Shown: positions 1-8,264, counted from the stretch's first letter. The stretch: 64,000 bases of DNA from Amycolatopsis sp. CA-230715 (GCF_018736145.1 NZ_CP059997.1:9857501-9921500); one strand, 5' to 3'. Notes: generated by a model from the letters alone, not told the origin. Made by a program: numbers and translations.

Positions 1-8
1 GAGCCATT

Positions 9-722
9 GTGCAGGTACGAGCCGACAAGGTGTCCGTGGAAGGGCCGCACGGAACCCTCCTTCCACCGACCTCGCTGACCGTCGCGGAAGGCGAGTTCGC
101 CGTCCTGCACGGCGATCCCGGCGTCGGCATCACCGCATTCGGGCTCGCGCTCGCCGGCCGGGTCAAACCCGCCACGGGCACCGTCACCGTCGATCACGCG
201 ACCGCCGCCGACAGCGCGGCGAAACTGCGGGACGCCGTCGCCGTGGTCGACGCGCCGGACGTCAGCGAGCCCGACGACGCGCTCGCCCTTCGCGTCGTCG
301 TCGGGGAAGAGCTCGCGCTCGCGCACCGGCCCGCCGGTAAGGACGCCGTGCTGCGCTGGCTCACCGAGCACGACCTCGCCGGGCAGGCGAACGTGCGGTT
401 CGAAAACCTCGCGCCCGAGGTCCGCACCCGGCTGCTGACGAACCTCGCGGCCGAGCGCCGCGGGGTGCGCATGCTCGTGCTCGACCGGCCCGACCGGCAC
501 ACGAGCGATGTCGAGGGCTGGTGGATGCTCGCGCAGGAGCACGCCGAACGCGGGCTCGCCGTCGTCGTGCTGACCGCGACCGTCCCGGTCGGCGCGCTGC
601 CCTCGACCCCGGCACTGACCGGCGCGGACCAGCAACCACCGCCACAGCGATGCGCGCCGGCGGACGCGCCGGGCGCCACCGCGATCATCGAAGACGACGA
701 CACCACGAGGGCCGAAGCGTGA
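9..722 (+). CDS. Degenerate ABC-transporter ATPase-like protein
   Basis: This 237-aa protein has the outline of an ABC ATPase. A phosphate-binding-loop-like GDPGVGIT lies at residues 35-42 and a Walker-B-like RMLVLDRPD near residue 155. The Walker A lysine is replaced by isoleucine and no LSGGQ signature can be found, so it probably does not hydrolyse ATP in the usual way. It starts with GTG eight bases into the window, so a longer N-terminus cannot be excluded. It overlaps the downstream YhgE/Pip membrane gene by four bases (GTGA), which implies translational coupling. I infer it is the soluble partner of that membrane protein. Confidence 0.7.
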   Translation: MQVRADKVSVEGPHGTLLPPTSLTVAEGEFAVLHGDPGVGITAFGLALAGRVKPATGTVTVDHATAADSAAKLRDAVAVVDAPDVSEPDDALALRVVVGEELALAHRPAGKDAVLRWLTEHDLAGQANVRFENLAPEVRTRLLTNLAAERRGVRMLVLDRPDRHTSDVEGWWMLAQEHAERGLAVVVLTATVPVGALPSTPALTGADQQPPPQRCAPADAPGATAIIEDDDTTRAEA

Positions 723-2611
723 GCAGCATCCGGATCGCACTCAACGAACTGCGCAGGCTCAGCGCGGGCACGCTGCCGAAGCTCGCGCTCGCCGCGCTCG
801 TCCTCGTCCCGCTGCTGTACGCGTCGCTGTACCTGTACTCGAACTACGACCCGTACTCGCGGCTGGACAAGCTGCCCGCCGCCGTGGTCACCAGCGACTC
901 CGGTTCGACCGAGGGCAACACGAACCGCAACGTCGGCCGCGAAGTCACCGACGAACTCGTCAAGTCCGGCACCTTCCAGTGGCACGAGGTCTCGGCCGAC
1001 GAAGCCCGCGAAGGCGTGCGGAACAACAAGTACTCCTTCGCCATCGGCATCCCGGAGAACTTCTCCCAGGCGCTGCTCTCCAGCGGGAAGCTCCAGCCGC
1101 AGCAGGCGACCATCACGCTCACCACCAACGACGCCAACAACTACCTGTCCGGCACGATCGCGGACAAGGTCGCCGAGCAGGTGCGCACCACGATCGCGGA
1201 GAAGGTGGGCAGCGAGGCCGCGGACCGGTTCCTGGTCGGGTTCTCCACCATCTACGGCAAGATCTCCGAAGCGGGCGCCGGTGCGACGAAGCTCGCCGAC
1301 GGCGCCGAGAAGCTGCGCGGCGGGCAGCAGCAGCTCGCCGACGGCGCGCAGCAGCTCGCGACCGGCGGCGTCCAGCTCTCGACCGGGCTCACCACGTTGC
1401 GGCAGAGCACCACCGAACTGCCCTCGAAGTCGAAACAGCTCGCCGACGGCGCCGCGCAGGTGGCCGCGGGCAACGCGAAGGTGGCCGAGGTCGGCCAGCT
1501 CCTCGCGACCGGGTCCATCGACCTGCAGAACGACCTGAACGCCGCCAACGACCGGATCGCGCAGAAACTCCGGGAGAAGGGGCTTTCCGAGCCGCAGGTG
1601 CAGGACGTGCTGAGCGTGCTGAAGCAGGCGCGCGCGCCCGTCGACTCGGCCAACACGAAGATCCAGGGCGCGAACCAGCAGCTCGCCACGCTCGCGGACG
1701 GCTCGCGCAAGGTGTCCGACGGCGCCAGCCAGCTCGCCGGTTCGGCGCCCGCGCTGGCCGGCGGGATCGCGAAGGCTTCCGACGGCGCGAACCAGCTCAA
1801 CGACGGTGCCGCGAAGCTGAACGAGGGTGAGAAGACCGCGCTGACCGGGACCACCGATCTCGCGAACGGGGCGAACCAGCTCCGCGACGGATTGAACGAG
1901 GGGCTCAAGCAGATCCCGAACCCGGACGACCCGACGCGCGCCGCCACCGCGAACACCATCGCGAACCCGGTGTCGGTGAACTCCGTCGGCGTCGCGTCGG
2001 CGGGGACCTACGGCGCGGGCCTCGCCCCGTTCTTCATCTCGCTCGCCACCTGGATCGGCGCGTTCGTGCTGTTCCTGTTGCTGCGCCCGCTGTCGACGCG
2101 CGCGCTCACCGCGGGCGCGTCACCGTTGCGGGTCGCGCTCGGCGGCTGGCTTTCCTCGGCGCTGCTGGGCATCGCGCAGGTGATCGTGCTCTTCGGCGCG
2201 GTGGTGTGGCTCGTCGGCATCCACGTGGCGCATCCGCTCGGCGCGATCGGGTTCGCGATACTCGTGTCGTTGTCGTTCACCGCGATCATCCACGCCCTCA
2301 ACGCGTTGTTCGGCGCTGTCGGGAAGTTCCTCGGCTTGGTGCTGCTGGTGCTGCAGCTGGTGAGCGCGGGTGGCACGTTCCCGTGGCAGACCATTCCGGA
2401 CGCGCTGTATCCGCTGCACATGGTGCTGCCGATGGGGTATGCGATCGACGGGTTCCGACACCTGCTCTACACCGGCGCGGATCTCCAGATCCTGGGCGAC
2501 ATCGGGGTGCTGGCGGCTTATCTGGTCGGCGGGCTCGTGGTGTCGACGCTGGCCGCGCACAAACGTCGCGTTTGGACGGTGTCGAAGCTGAAGCCGGAGC
2601 TGAGCCTGTGA
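719..2611 (+). CDS. YhgE/Pip-family membrane protein with coiled-coil ectodomain
   Basis: The 630-aa product begins with a hydrophobic helix (about residues 20-40). A long extracytoplasmic region follows, containing many xxxLxxG heptads (LADGAEKL, LADGAQQL, LNDGAAKL and others). The C-terminal third has about five membrane segments. This is the layout of the YhgE/Pip family, including phage-infection protein and ESX-linked actinobacterial relatives, usually thought to be ABC-2-like exporters. The GTG start overlaps the stop of the upstream ATPase-like gene; an upstream extension of the frame is low-complexity and unlikely to be translated. The TetR gene 100 bp downstream probably controls this unit. 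The substrate is unknown. Confidence 0.88.
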   Translation: MSSIRIALNELRRLSAGTLPKLALAALVLVPLLYASLYLYSNYDPYSRLDKLPAAVVTSDSGSTEGNTNRNVGREVTDELVKSGTFQWHEVSADEAREGVRNNKYSFAIGIPENFSQALLSSGKLQPQQATITLTTNDANNYLSGTIADKVAEQVRTTIAEKVGSEAADRFLVGFSTIYGKISEAGAGATKLADGAEKLRGGQQQLADGAQQLATGGVQLSTGLTTLRQSTTELPSKSKQLADGAAQVAAGNAKVAEVGQLLATGSIDLQNDLNAANDRIAQKLREKGLSEPQVQDVLSVLKQARAPVDSANTKIQGANQQLATLADGSRKVSDGASQLAGSAPALAGGIAKASDGANQLNDGAAKLNEGEKTALTGTTDLANGANQLRDGLNEGLKQIPNPDDPTRAATANTIANPVSVNSVGVASAGTYGAGLAPFFISLATWIGAFVLFLLLRPLSTRALTAGASPLRVALGGWLSSALLGIAQVIVLFGAVVWLVGIHVAHPLGAIGFAILVSLSFTAIIHALNALFGAVGKFLGLVLLVLQLVSAGGTFPWQTIPDALYPLHMVLPMGYAIDGFRHLLYTGADLQILGDIGVLAAYLVGGLVVSTLAAHKRRVWTVSKLKPELSL

Positions 2612-2658
2612 GCGGCGACGACCGAAGGGAGGAGTCGCTCCCAAAGACACAGTGCGCC

Positions 2659-2716
2659 CGTGCCTCATGGGTGTTGTCCCGCACCGAGGCACGAGGGAAG
2701 GGACAACACCCATGAG
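2659..2716 (+). promoter_or_regulatory. Overlapping inverted repeats over a tetR start codon
   Basis: Two hairpins overlap here. Arms 2664-2680 and 2700-2716 are perfect 17-bp complements (right arm GGGACAACACCCATGAG) with a 19-base loop, and the right arm contains the start codon of the following tetR gene. Arms 2659-2666 and 2686-2693 (GAGGCACG) form an 8-bp alternative stem that shares bases 2664-2666 with the first. The structures look mutually exclusive, and the longer one would bury the tetR start. The same repeats could be paired operator sites for the TetR protein. Confidence 0.65.
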
Positions 2717-3296
2717 CGCGAGAGGCGATGCTACGAAGCAGAAGTTGTTCGACGCCACGTTGAAACTGGCCACGAGCCGCGGTCTCGTCGGGATCACCGT
2801 GGACGAGATCGCGGCGACCGCGGGCGTGGCGAAGGGCACCGTCTACTACAACTTCGCCAGCAAGGACGCGCTCGTCGACGCGCTGCTGCGCTACGGCGTC
2901 GGCCAGCTCGCGGACCGGCTGCGCGCCGCGGGCGAGGGCAAGGAATCGATGGCGGCACTGGAGTCGCAAGTGGACAGTGCGCTCGAGTTCATCGCGGAGT
3001 ACCCGGGGTTTTCGCAGATACTGGTGAGCGAGATGTGGCGCACGCCGGGCCAGTGGCACGAAACGCTGACACTGCTGCGCGAAGAGATCATCTCGATCGT
3101 GAAGGACACGTTGCAGCGCATCGCGGACGAGCGAGGGCTGCCCGAGACGATCAAGATCCCGACCGCGGCGGCGGGCCTGTTCGGCACGATGCTCGTGGTG
3201 GCGCTCGACTGGCGGGTGTTCCAGCCGCACCGGAGCAAGGCCGACGTCCGGGATTCGGTGCTGCTGCTCGTGCGGGGCATGGCCGAATCCGGCTGA
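2712..3296 (+). CDS. TetR-family transcriptional regulator
   Basis: A 194-aa protein of usual TetR length. The N-terminal helix-turn-helix reads ITVDEIAATAGVAKGTVYYNF at about residues 28-48, followed by an all-helical ligand domain. I chose the ATG at 2712 because a purine-rich GAGGGAAGGG lies just upstream and the protein then begins close to the helix-turn-helix. The gene follows the YhgE/Pip transport pair on the same strand and starts inside a 17-bp inverted repeat, so it is probably an autoregulated repressor of that pair. Its ligand cannot be inferred. Confidence 0.9.
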   Translation: MSARGDATKQKLFDATLKLATSRGLVGITVDEIAATAGVAKGTVYYNFASKDALVDALLRYGVGQLADRLRAAGEGKESMAALESQVDSALEFIAEYPGFSQILVSEMWRTPGQWHETLTLLREEIISIVKDTLQRIADERGLPETIKIPTAAAGLFGTMLVVALDWRVFQPHRSKADVRDSVLLLVRGMAESG

Positions 3297-3392
3297 TCCG
3301 GACGTTTCGGCACCGCGCGCACGGGGAACCTCCCTTCGTGACACCCGCCACACCGGTGGCGGGTCTGGACGCCTCGCGAAGGGGTGGCGGAC

Positions 3393-3938
3393 ATGGCACA
3401 CGTGGAAGGCGCTCGCGTCCGGGTGGCCGGATTCCAGCCCGCACAGCTGCTCGCGGCCCTGCTCGGGCTCGCGCTGCTGGCGGCGGGGATCGTCGGCTCG
3501 GTGAAGACCGGGTTCGGGAACTTCGCCGGACACCACGACACGACCCTGCTCGGCTTCATGATCAACCCGTTCCACAACGTGGTGCACATCGTGACCGGCG
3601 CACTCGGCCTGCTGATGGTTTTCGGGTCTGGGCTTGCCCGTACCTACGGCTGGCTGATGTTCGCGGTGTACGGCGTCGCGTGCGTGTGGGGCCTGATGAT
3701 CACCGGCGTGGTGTCGGTGAACCCGGTGTCCGGCCTCGGCAACCCGCTCGACCTGAGCCGCTCGGACACCTGGCTGCACCTCGGCCTGGCGGTGGTCGGC
3801 CTGGTGATCGCCGTGCTACCCGCGCGCAAGGCGATCCGGCTGCCGGAAAGCAAACCGGTCGAACCAGCCGGGGAGGCGACCGACGCTCCGGCCACGGGCG
3901 CGAAGCGGCGCCACGTCTGGCACGGCCGCACTTCCTGA
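3393..3938 (+). CDS. DUF4383 membrane protein
   Basis: This 181-aa protein has four predicted membrane helices. Between helices 1 and 2 lies the segment LLGFMINPFHNVVHIVTGALGL, with the NPFHN-VH signature of DUF4383 proteins. The C-terminal 35 residues are hydrophilic and basic. The ATG at 3393 has AAGGGG eight bases upstream; a GTG nine bases earlier is an alternative start. The function of the family is unknown. No operon partner is visible: the upstream tetR ends 96 bp away and the downstream side opens into a palindromic repeat cluster. Confidence 0.85.
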   Translation: MAHVEGARVRVAGFQPAQLLAALLGLALLAAGIVGSVKTGFGNFAGHHDTTLLGFMINPFHNVVHIVTGALGLLMVFGSGLARTYGWLMFAVYGVACVWGLMITGVVSVNPVSGLGNPLDLSRSDTWLHLGLAVVGLVIAVLPARKAIRLPESKPVEPAGEATDAPATGAKRRHVWHGRTS

Positions 3939-3951
3939 GCAGCGGCCGTTC

Positions 3952-4578
3952 GGATGCCCGAGGGTGACCTTCGGGCATCCAGCGCCGCGGATTCCGCCGT
4001 CGCTCCCGGAAGGCAGGCGGGCTCGATGCCCCGAGAGACGCTCCTATAGAGGTCGAGTAGGGCCGCGAGTGCCGCCGAAGGCTCCTCTCGGGGCGCTGGG
4101 CGTCACGATCTCGCCCCTCGAACCACGCTCTCGCCACCCGCACGACCCCACAGCAAGCCTTCGGGTGCCCCGAAAGTGACCTTCGGGGAATCCAGCGCCC
4201 CGAACGTCACAGTGATGATGATGTGTGTGGGCAGGCGTGTCGCGGCGGCCGGGCGTGCGAGGGGTGGATGTGCGGCGTTGAGCGCCCCGAAGGCCACCTT
4301 CGGGGCATGCGCAGCCCTGCCCGCACGTGAGCGAGGGCCGAGACAGTGGCGCCAGGGTCCCCGAAGGTGGCCTTCGGGGACCAACGGAGAACCTCCGCCG
4401 CCGATCACCGCGCCACGCACCCGACATCACTGCGACCTTCGGGGCATGTAGGTCCCCAAAGGCCACCCTCGGGGAACTGAGCGCCTCGAACTCGCCCCTC
4501 GTATGATCGCCAGATTCCCAGCACCTGCCCCGAAAGTGACGTTAGGGGCATCTGGGTCCCCGAACGTCACTTTCGGGG
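3952..4578. repeat. Cluster of CCCCGAA-N7-TTCGGGG palindromes
   Basis: This gene-free stretch holds at least seven copies of a 21-base imperfect palindrome of form CCCCGAA, a seven-base centre (AGTGACC, GGCCACC or GGTGGCC) and TTCGGGG. Copies lie at 4168-4188, 4285-4305, 4359-4379, 4454-4474, 4528-4548 and 4558-4578, with a longer-armed relative at 3952-3980. Translated, each copy reads P-K-V-T-F-G, which creates spurious open frames. The repeats could act as terminators or as REP-like mobile sequences. The rest of 3939-4811 shows no credible gene. Confidence 0.8.
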
Positions 4579-4811
4579 CATGGGTTCGCGCGAATTCACC
4601 TCAAAGGCTTGGCCGGTGCACGAATGCATCGCCGGTTCTCGATACACGTAAGCGCGTAGCCACGATTTATGCGCGCGTACGTATTTCTCGCGGGTCTCGT
4701 GCTGGCTAGCCTGCCTACAACGCCAGGCGGCAGATTTCCCTTCCAGTACAACGAAAGGAGAAGCCCATGCGCGCCCACGACTTCTGATCCACGCCGGGAC
4801 TGGGGCGTCGT

Positions 4812-5399
4812 TCACCCGAAATCGGCGCCCCAGCCCCGTGACAGCAGGTCGAAGGTCGCGTCCAGCGCTCGTTTCGGATCCTTCTGCTCCCCGGCGAACC
4901 GGCGCGACTCCAGCGCGAAATGCGCGAGGCTCGTCGCCGCGATGTCGCCGGAAGGTTTTCCCGCCGCTTCGGCGATCGCGTCGGCGAGCGCGGCTTCGTG
5001 CCGCATCCACATCCGGTGCGCGTACTCCCGGAGCACCGGCGTGCTGCTGATCAACTCCAGGAAAGCGCGCAGTTCCTTGCCTTCCCGGCCCGCGACGCTG
5101 CGTCCTCCCTGCATGAACTCGCGCAAGGCTTCGAGCACGGACGTTCCCGCTGGCCGCTCCCGCACCGCGGCGACGAGCGCGGCTTCGTGCGCGCTGTCCT
5201 CGTCGAAGACCATCGCTTCCTTGCCGGTGAAGTGCTTGAACAGCGTGGTCACGGCGACGTCCGCGGAGTCGGCGATCTCCTTGACGCTCACCTGGTCGTA
5301 CCCGCGCTCCAGGAACAGCTTCAGCGCCGCGTCGGAGATGGCTTTCCGGGTCTGGGCCTTCTTGCGCTCACGGCGCCCGAGTTCTGGTTGCGCGTCCAC
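4812..5399 (-). CDS. TetR-family transcriptional regulator
   Basis: A 195-aa TetR protein. The DNA-binding helix-turn-helix lies near residues 33-55 (VSVKEIADSADVAVTTLFKHF). The ligand-binding half is helical and contains a segment (HAHRMWMRHE-like, about residues 125-140) seen in the tetracyclin-type C-terminal domain of actinobacterial TetR proteins. The gene is transcribed away from the aldo/keto reductase only 74 bp upstream, which is transcribed in the same direction. Upstream bases 5430-5460 carry GTAGCG twice, a possible operator. No target is evident. Confidence 0.88.
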   Translation of the reverse strand: MDAQPELGRRERKKAQTRKAISDAALKLFLERGYDQVSVKEIADSADVAVTTLFKHFTGKEAMVFDEDSAHEAALVAAVRERPAGTSVLEALREFMQGGRSVAGREGKELRAFLELISSTPVLREYAHRMWMRHEAALADAIAEAAGKPSGDIAATSLAHFALESRRFAGEQKDPKRALDATFDLLSRGWGADFG

Positions 5400-5473
5400 C
5401 GGCCGACCATACCCGATCGCGAACCCAGTGCGAAAACGTAGCGATTACATTTGTGTAGCGCGAACGGGGCGGG

Positions 5474-6337
5474 TCAGCCGCCGATCGCGTTCAGCTCGGC
5501 GAGCGCGTCGTCCGGCAGGACCAGGTCCGCGGCGGCCACGTTTTCCTTCAGGTGCGCCACCGAGGACGTGCCGGGGATGACGGCCATCGTCGGCGAGCGC
5601 CGGAGCAGCCACGCCAGCGCGACCTGCTGTGGCGACGCGCCGATCCGCTTCGCCACCGCGTCGAGCGTGTCGTGCTGCAACGGGGTGAAACCGCCAAGCG
5701 GGAAGAACGGCGCGAACGCGATTCCCTCGCGCGCACACCGGTCGACCAGCTCGTCGTCGGTGCGGTCGGCCACGTTGTACTGGTTCTGCACGGTGACGAC
5801 CGGCGCGATCGCCTGGGCCTCGGTCAGCTGCGCCGCGGACACGTCGCTGACGCCGAGGTGGCGGATCAACCCCTGCTCGCGCAGTTCCGCGAGCACGCCG
5901 AACTGCTCGGCGATGGAATCGTCGCGTGTGGACTCCGTCGACCGCCGCAGGTTGACGACGTCGAGCGCGTCCACCCCGAGGTGGTCCAGGTTCGCGTGCA
6001 CCTGCGCCCGCAGTTCCTCCGGCGAGACCGCGGGAATCCACGAAGCGTCGTCGCCGCGGCGCGCGCCGACCTTGGTCACGATGCGCAGCCCTTCGGGATA
6101 CGGGTGCAACGCCTCGCGGATGACCTCGTTCACCGTGAACGGGCCGTAGAAATCGCTCGTGTCGATGTGCGTGACGCCGAGCTCGACGACCGTCCGCAGC
6201 ACGGCGAGCGCCTCGTCGCGGTCCTTCGGCGGCCCGAAGACGCCCGGCCCTGCCAGTTGCATCGCGCCGAAGCCCATCCGGCTGACCGAAAGATCGGCGG
6301 CGAGCTTCAGCTCACCGCCGGGAATGGAGGTGGTCAA
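5474..6337 (-). CDS. Aldo/keto reductase
   Basis: A 287-aa NADPH-dependent aldo/keto reductase. Catalytic residues are visible in IDTSDFYG (Asp and Tyr) and IVTKVGAR (Lys). The usual His position reads Asn (VVNLRR), as in pyridoxal-reductase-like members. The cofactor end is GTSSVAHLKENVAAADLVL. I chose the TTG at 6337 because GAAAGGA precedes it by six bases and it gives the standard family N-terminus. The frame runs open further upstream into a remnant of a short-chain dehydrogenase. A divergent tetR gene and two palindromes lie upstream, so the gene is likely TetR-controlled. Confidence 0.9.
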   Translation of the reverse strand: MTTSIPGGELKLAADLSVSRMGFGAMQLAGPGVFGPPKDRDEALAVLRTVVELGVTHIDTSDFYGPFTVNEVIREALHPYPEGLRIVTKVGARRGDDASWIPAVSPEELRAQVHANLDHLGVDALDVVNLRRSTESTRDDSIAEQFGVLAELREQGLIRHLGVSDVSAAQLTEAQAIAPVVTVQNQYNVADRTDDELVDRCAREGIAFAPFFPLGGFTPLQHDTLDAVAKRIGASPQQVALAWLLRRSPTMAVIPGTSSVAHLKENVAAADLVLPDDALAELNAIGG

Positions 6338-6524
6338 GGTGGTTCCTTTCGTCAGCGGGTGACCGGCGGGGCGCACGGTGCCGGAGAGGCGGTTCGCCGC
6401 GTCGCCGCACAGGAAAGCCGTCAGCGGCACCAGATCCTCCGGCTGGCCGATCCGGCCGCCAGGATAGTTCGCGGCGACGCGGTCGAGGTGCTCTTTCCCG
6501 ACGATCTCGCGCCTTCCTGTCCAT
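6338..6524 (-). pseudogene. Short-chain dehydrogenase remnant (C-terminal end)
   Basis: Translation of the minus strand in frame with the reductase reads HLDRVAANYPGGRIGQPEDL and continues with a segment ending LCGDAANRLSGTVR. This is the recognisable C-terminus of a short-chain dehydrogenase (GRIGQPED...FLCGDAA...SGTV). The Rossmann fold, the active-site YxxxK and the N-terminus are missing. An ATG with GGAAGG upstream (at 6524) sits at the far end but in another frame, as expected if an internal deletion joined the start of the gene to its end. The remnant probably served as the first gene of the operon with the reductase. Confidence 0.6.
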
Positions 6525-6547
6525 GTGTCCTTCCGAGGACTTTACAT

Positions 6548-6613
6548 CTCCAACGTTGGAGTTGGTAATTGCGACTCTAGCCCGCCACTCGGACAACCGC
6601 AACGTTGTGGTTG
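6548..6613. promoter_or_regulatory. Paired CAACGTTG palindromes (TetR operator candidates)
   Basis: Between the divergent reductase and tetR genes lie a perfect 14-bp palindrome CTCCAACGTTGGAG (6548-6561) and a second, nearly perfect one (6594-6613, outer arms CAACC/GGTTG, core CAACGTTG). The centres are 49 bp apart. The position and shared core suggest binding sites for the adjacent TetR protein, controlling both directions. Confidence 0.65.
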
Positions 6614-6634
6614 GAGCGCGGTTAGGCTGGGCGC

Positions 6635-7228
6635 ATGGCATGGGACACCGAGGGCACGCGGCGACGGCTCAAGGAAGCGGCGACCGCCGAGTTCGCCTCG
6701 CGCGGGCCGGACGGGACCACGATGGCCCGCATCGCCGAACGGGCCGGGATCAACAAGGAGCGGCTGTACAAGTACTTCGGCGACAAGCGGGCGCTGTTCG
6801 AAACGGTGCTCACCGACGAGCTGGCCAAGCTGGCGTCGGCGGTGCCCCCGCCAGCCGGCTCCTTCGCGGACATCGGCGAATTCGCCGGGCAGACCTTCGA
6901 CTACCACGCGAACCACCCCGAACTGGCCCGCCTGTTGCAATGGGAAGGGCTGGCGAGCGGCGCGCCGGTCGACGAAGCGAGCCGGACCGCCCACTACCAG
7001 GACAAGGTGCGCGCCATCGCGGCCGCCCAGCGCGACGGCGTGCTCGACGACGACCTCGATCCCGCGCAGCTGGTGTTCACCCTGATCGGGCTGGCCGCGT
7101 GGTGGTTCTCGGTGCCCCAGATCGCGAAGATGCTCACCGGTTCCGACGTCGAAGACGACTACGCGCGCCGCCGCGCGTGCGTGGTGCGCGCCGCGCAGCG
7201 GCTCGCACTACCACCCGGCAAGCTCTGA
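6635..7228 (+). CDS. TetR-family transcriptional regulator
   Basis: A 197-aa TetR protein. The N-terminal helix-turn-helix spans about residues 30-50 (TMARIAERAGINKERLYKYF). The C-terminal half contains a PAQLVFTLIGLAAWWFSVP segment typical of the actinobacterial TetR subgroup whose members end in a hydrophobic helix. Its start lies 22 bp from the second CAACGTTG palindrome, and it is divergent from the aldo/keto reductase, so it is most likely an autoregulated repressor of that operon. Confidence 0.9.
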   Translation: MAWDTEGTRRRLKEAATAEFASRGPDGTTMARIAERAGINKERLYKYFGDKRALFETVLTDELAKLASAVPPPAGSFADIGEFAGQTFDYHANHPELARLLQWEGLASGAPVDEASRTAHYQDKVRAIAAAQRDGVLDDDLDPAQLVFTLIGLAAWWFSVPQIAKMLTGSDVEDDYARRRACVVRAAQRLALPPGKL

Positions 7229-7258
7229 CGCCCCGCGATCCGGCGCGCCCGTTCAACG

Positions 7259-7309
7259 CCCCGAAAGTGACCTTCAGGGCGTCCAAGTCCCCGAAAGTCA
7301 CTTTCGGGG
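7259..7309. repeat. Two CCCCGAA-type palindromes
   Basis: Two further copies of the 21-base palindrome lie at 7259-7279 (right arm TTCAGGG, one mismatch) and 7289-7309 (perfect arms). They sit between the ends of two convergent genes, a position that fits a bidirectional terminator. Confidence 0.75.
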
Positions 7310-7336
7310 TGAGAGAAAGCGAGCGCCTTCTCCCCG

Positions 7337-7819
7337 TTATTCCGCGGGACCCGACGCCCATTCCTTGTCCGGATCGAACTCGGTGCGTTCGGTCAGGCTG
7401 AACCAGTTCCCCGAATCGTCGCGGAACAGGGCCTCGATGCCGTAGGGCCGCTCGGCGGGTGCCTGGAGGAAAGTCACCCCGCGGGCGGAAAGGACCTCGT
7501 AGGTCTTCCGGCAGTCCGCGGTCTCCCACGCGCCCGCGCCCAGCGCGCCCTTCGCCACCAGTTCGCGCAGCGCCCGCTCCGTTTCCGGGTCGTGCTGCGG
7601 TGGGCCCGGTTCCATCAGGATGATCTCCACGCCGGGCTGCTCGGGAGGGCTCACGGTGAGCCAGCGGAATCCGCCCTCCCCCATGGTCATGTCGTTGCGC
7701 AGCGCGAAACCCAGTTTGTCCACATAGAACTCCTTCGCGGAGTCCTGGCTGAGCACGAAAACGCACGAATGCGAGAGCTTGGTGATCACCGGTTCCGGTC
7801 CCTTCTTCGATCGGTACAC
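7337..7819 (-). CDS. VOC-superfamily (glyoxalase-fold) protein
   Basis: A 160-aa protein with paired beta-alpha-beta-beta-beta modules of the vicinal-oxygen-chelate fold. The first module has SHSCVFVLSQDSAKEFYVDKLGF and the second has GIEALFRDDSGNWFSLTE. Members include glyoxalases, extradiol dioxygenases and antibiotic-binding proteins, so the reaction cannot be given. An alternative start is the GTG that gives VITKLSH at residue 11. It starts 8 bp after the AraC gene ends, and the pair probably form one transcript. A repressor/resistance or detoxification role is only inference. Confidence 0.87.
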   Translation of the reverse strand: MYRSKKGPEPVITKLSHSCVFVLSQDSAKEFYVDKLGFALRNDMTMGEGGFRWLTVSPPEQPGVEIILMEPGPPQHDPETERALRELVAKGALGAGAWETADCRKTYEVLSARGVTFLQAPAERPYGIEALFRDDSGNWFSLTERTEFDPDKEWASGPAE

Positions 7820-7827
7820 CGGTCACG

Positions 7828-8262
7828 CTAATCGCCTCGGCGCTCCCCCGGCTTATCCGAATGTGCGGGATCGGGCACCGGTCGGGTGTTCATCATCAGG
7901 TAGCAGCCGGGGATCGCCGGGACACCGGTGCGCCGGAACGCCTTCCGGTACTCCGTGGGCGAACGGCCGGTCAGCTCGGTGAACCGCCTGCTGAAGGTAC
8001 CGAGGCTGGTGAACCCGACCAGCAGGCAGATCTCGGTGACCGTCAGGTTCACCGCGCGCAGCAGGTCCTGCGCGCGCTCGATCCGCCGCCGCGTCAGGTA
8101 CGCCTTCGGGCTTTCCCCGTAAGCCGCCGAGAACTCGTGCATGAAGTGGTAGCGCGAGCACCCGGCGACCGCGGCGAGCTGGTCGACGTCGAGCGGTTCC
8201 GCGTAGTGCGCGTCCATCCGGTCCTTCGCGCGGCGAAGGTACGCGACCGGCGGGACGCCCAC
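7828..8262 (-). CDS. AraC-family transcriptional regulator
   Basis: A 144-aa protein that is almost entirely the AraC/XylS DNA-binding domain with its two helix-turn-helices: LDVDQLAAVAGCSRYHFMHEF, then VTEICLLVGFTSLGTFSRRF and the closing GRSPTEYRK. There is no N-terminal sensor domain, which is unusual but known for small AraC members. Its GTG start lies two bases beyond the polA stop on the same strand. The VOC gene follows immediately and is the likely target. Confidence 0.88.
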   Translation of the reverse strand: MGVPPVAYLRRAKDRMDAHYAEPLDVDQLAAVAGCSRYHFMHEFSAAYGESPKAYLTRRRIERAQDLLRAVNLTVTEICLLVGFTSLGTFSRRFTELTGRSPTEYRKAFRRTGVPAIPGCYLMMNTRPVPDPAHSDKPGERRGD

Positions 8263-8264
8263 GA

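Noticed and set aside
3950..4710. Several frames encoding repeated PKVTFGA peptides
   Set aside because: They are translations of the intergenic palindrome family; they have no consistent frame, start or ribosome-binding site.
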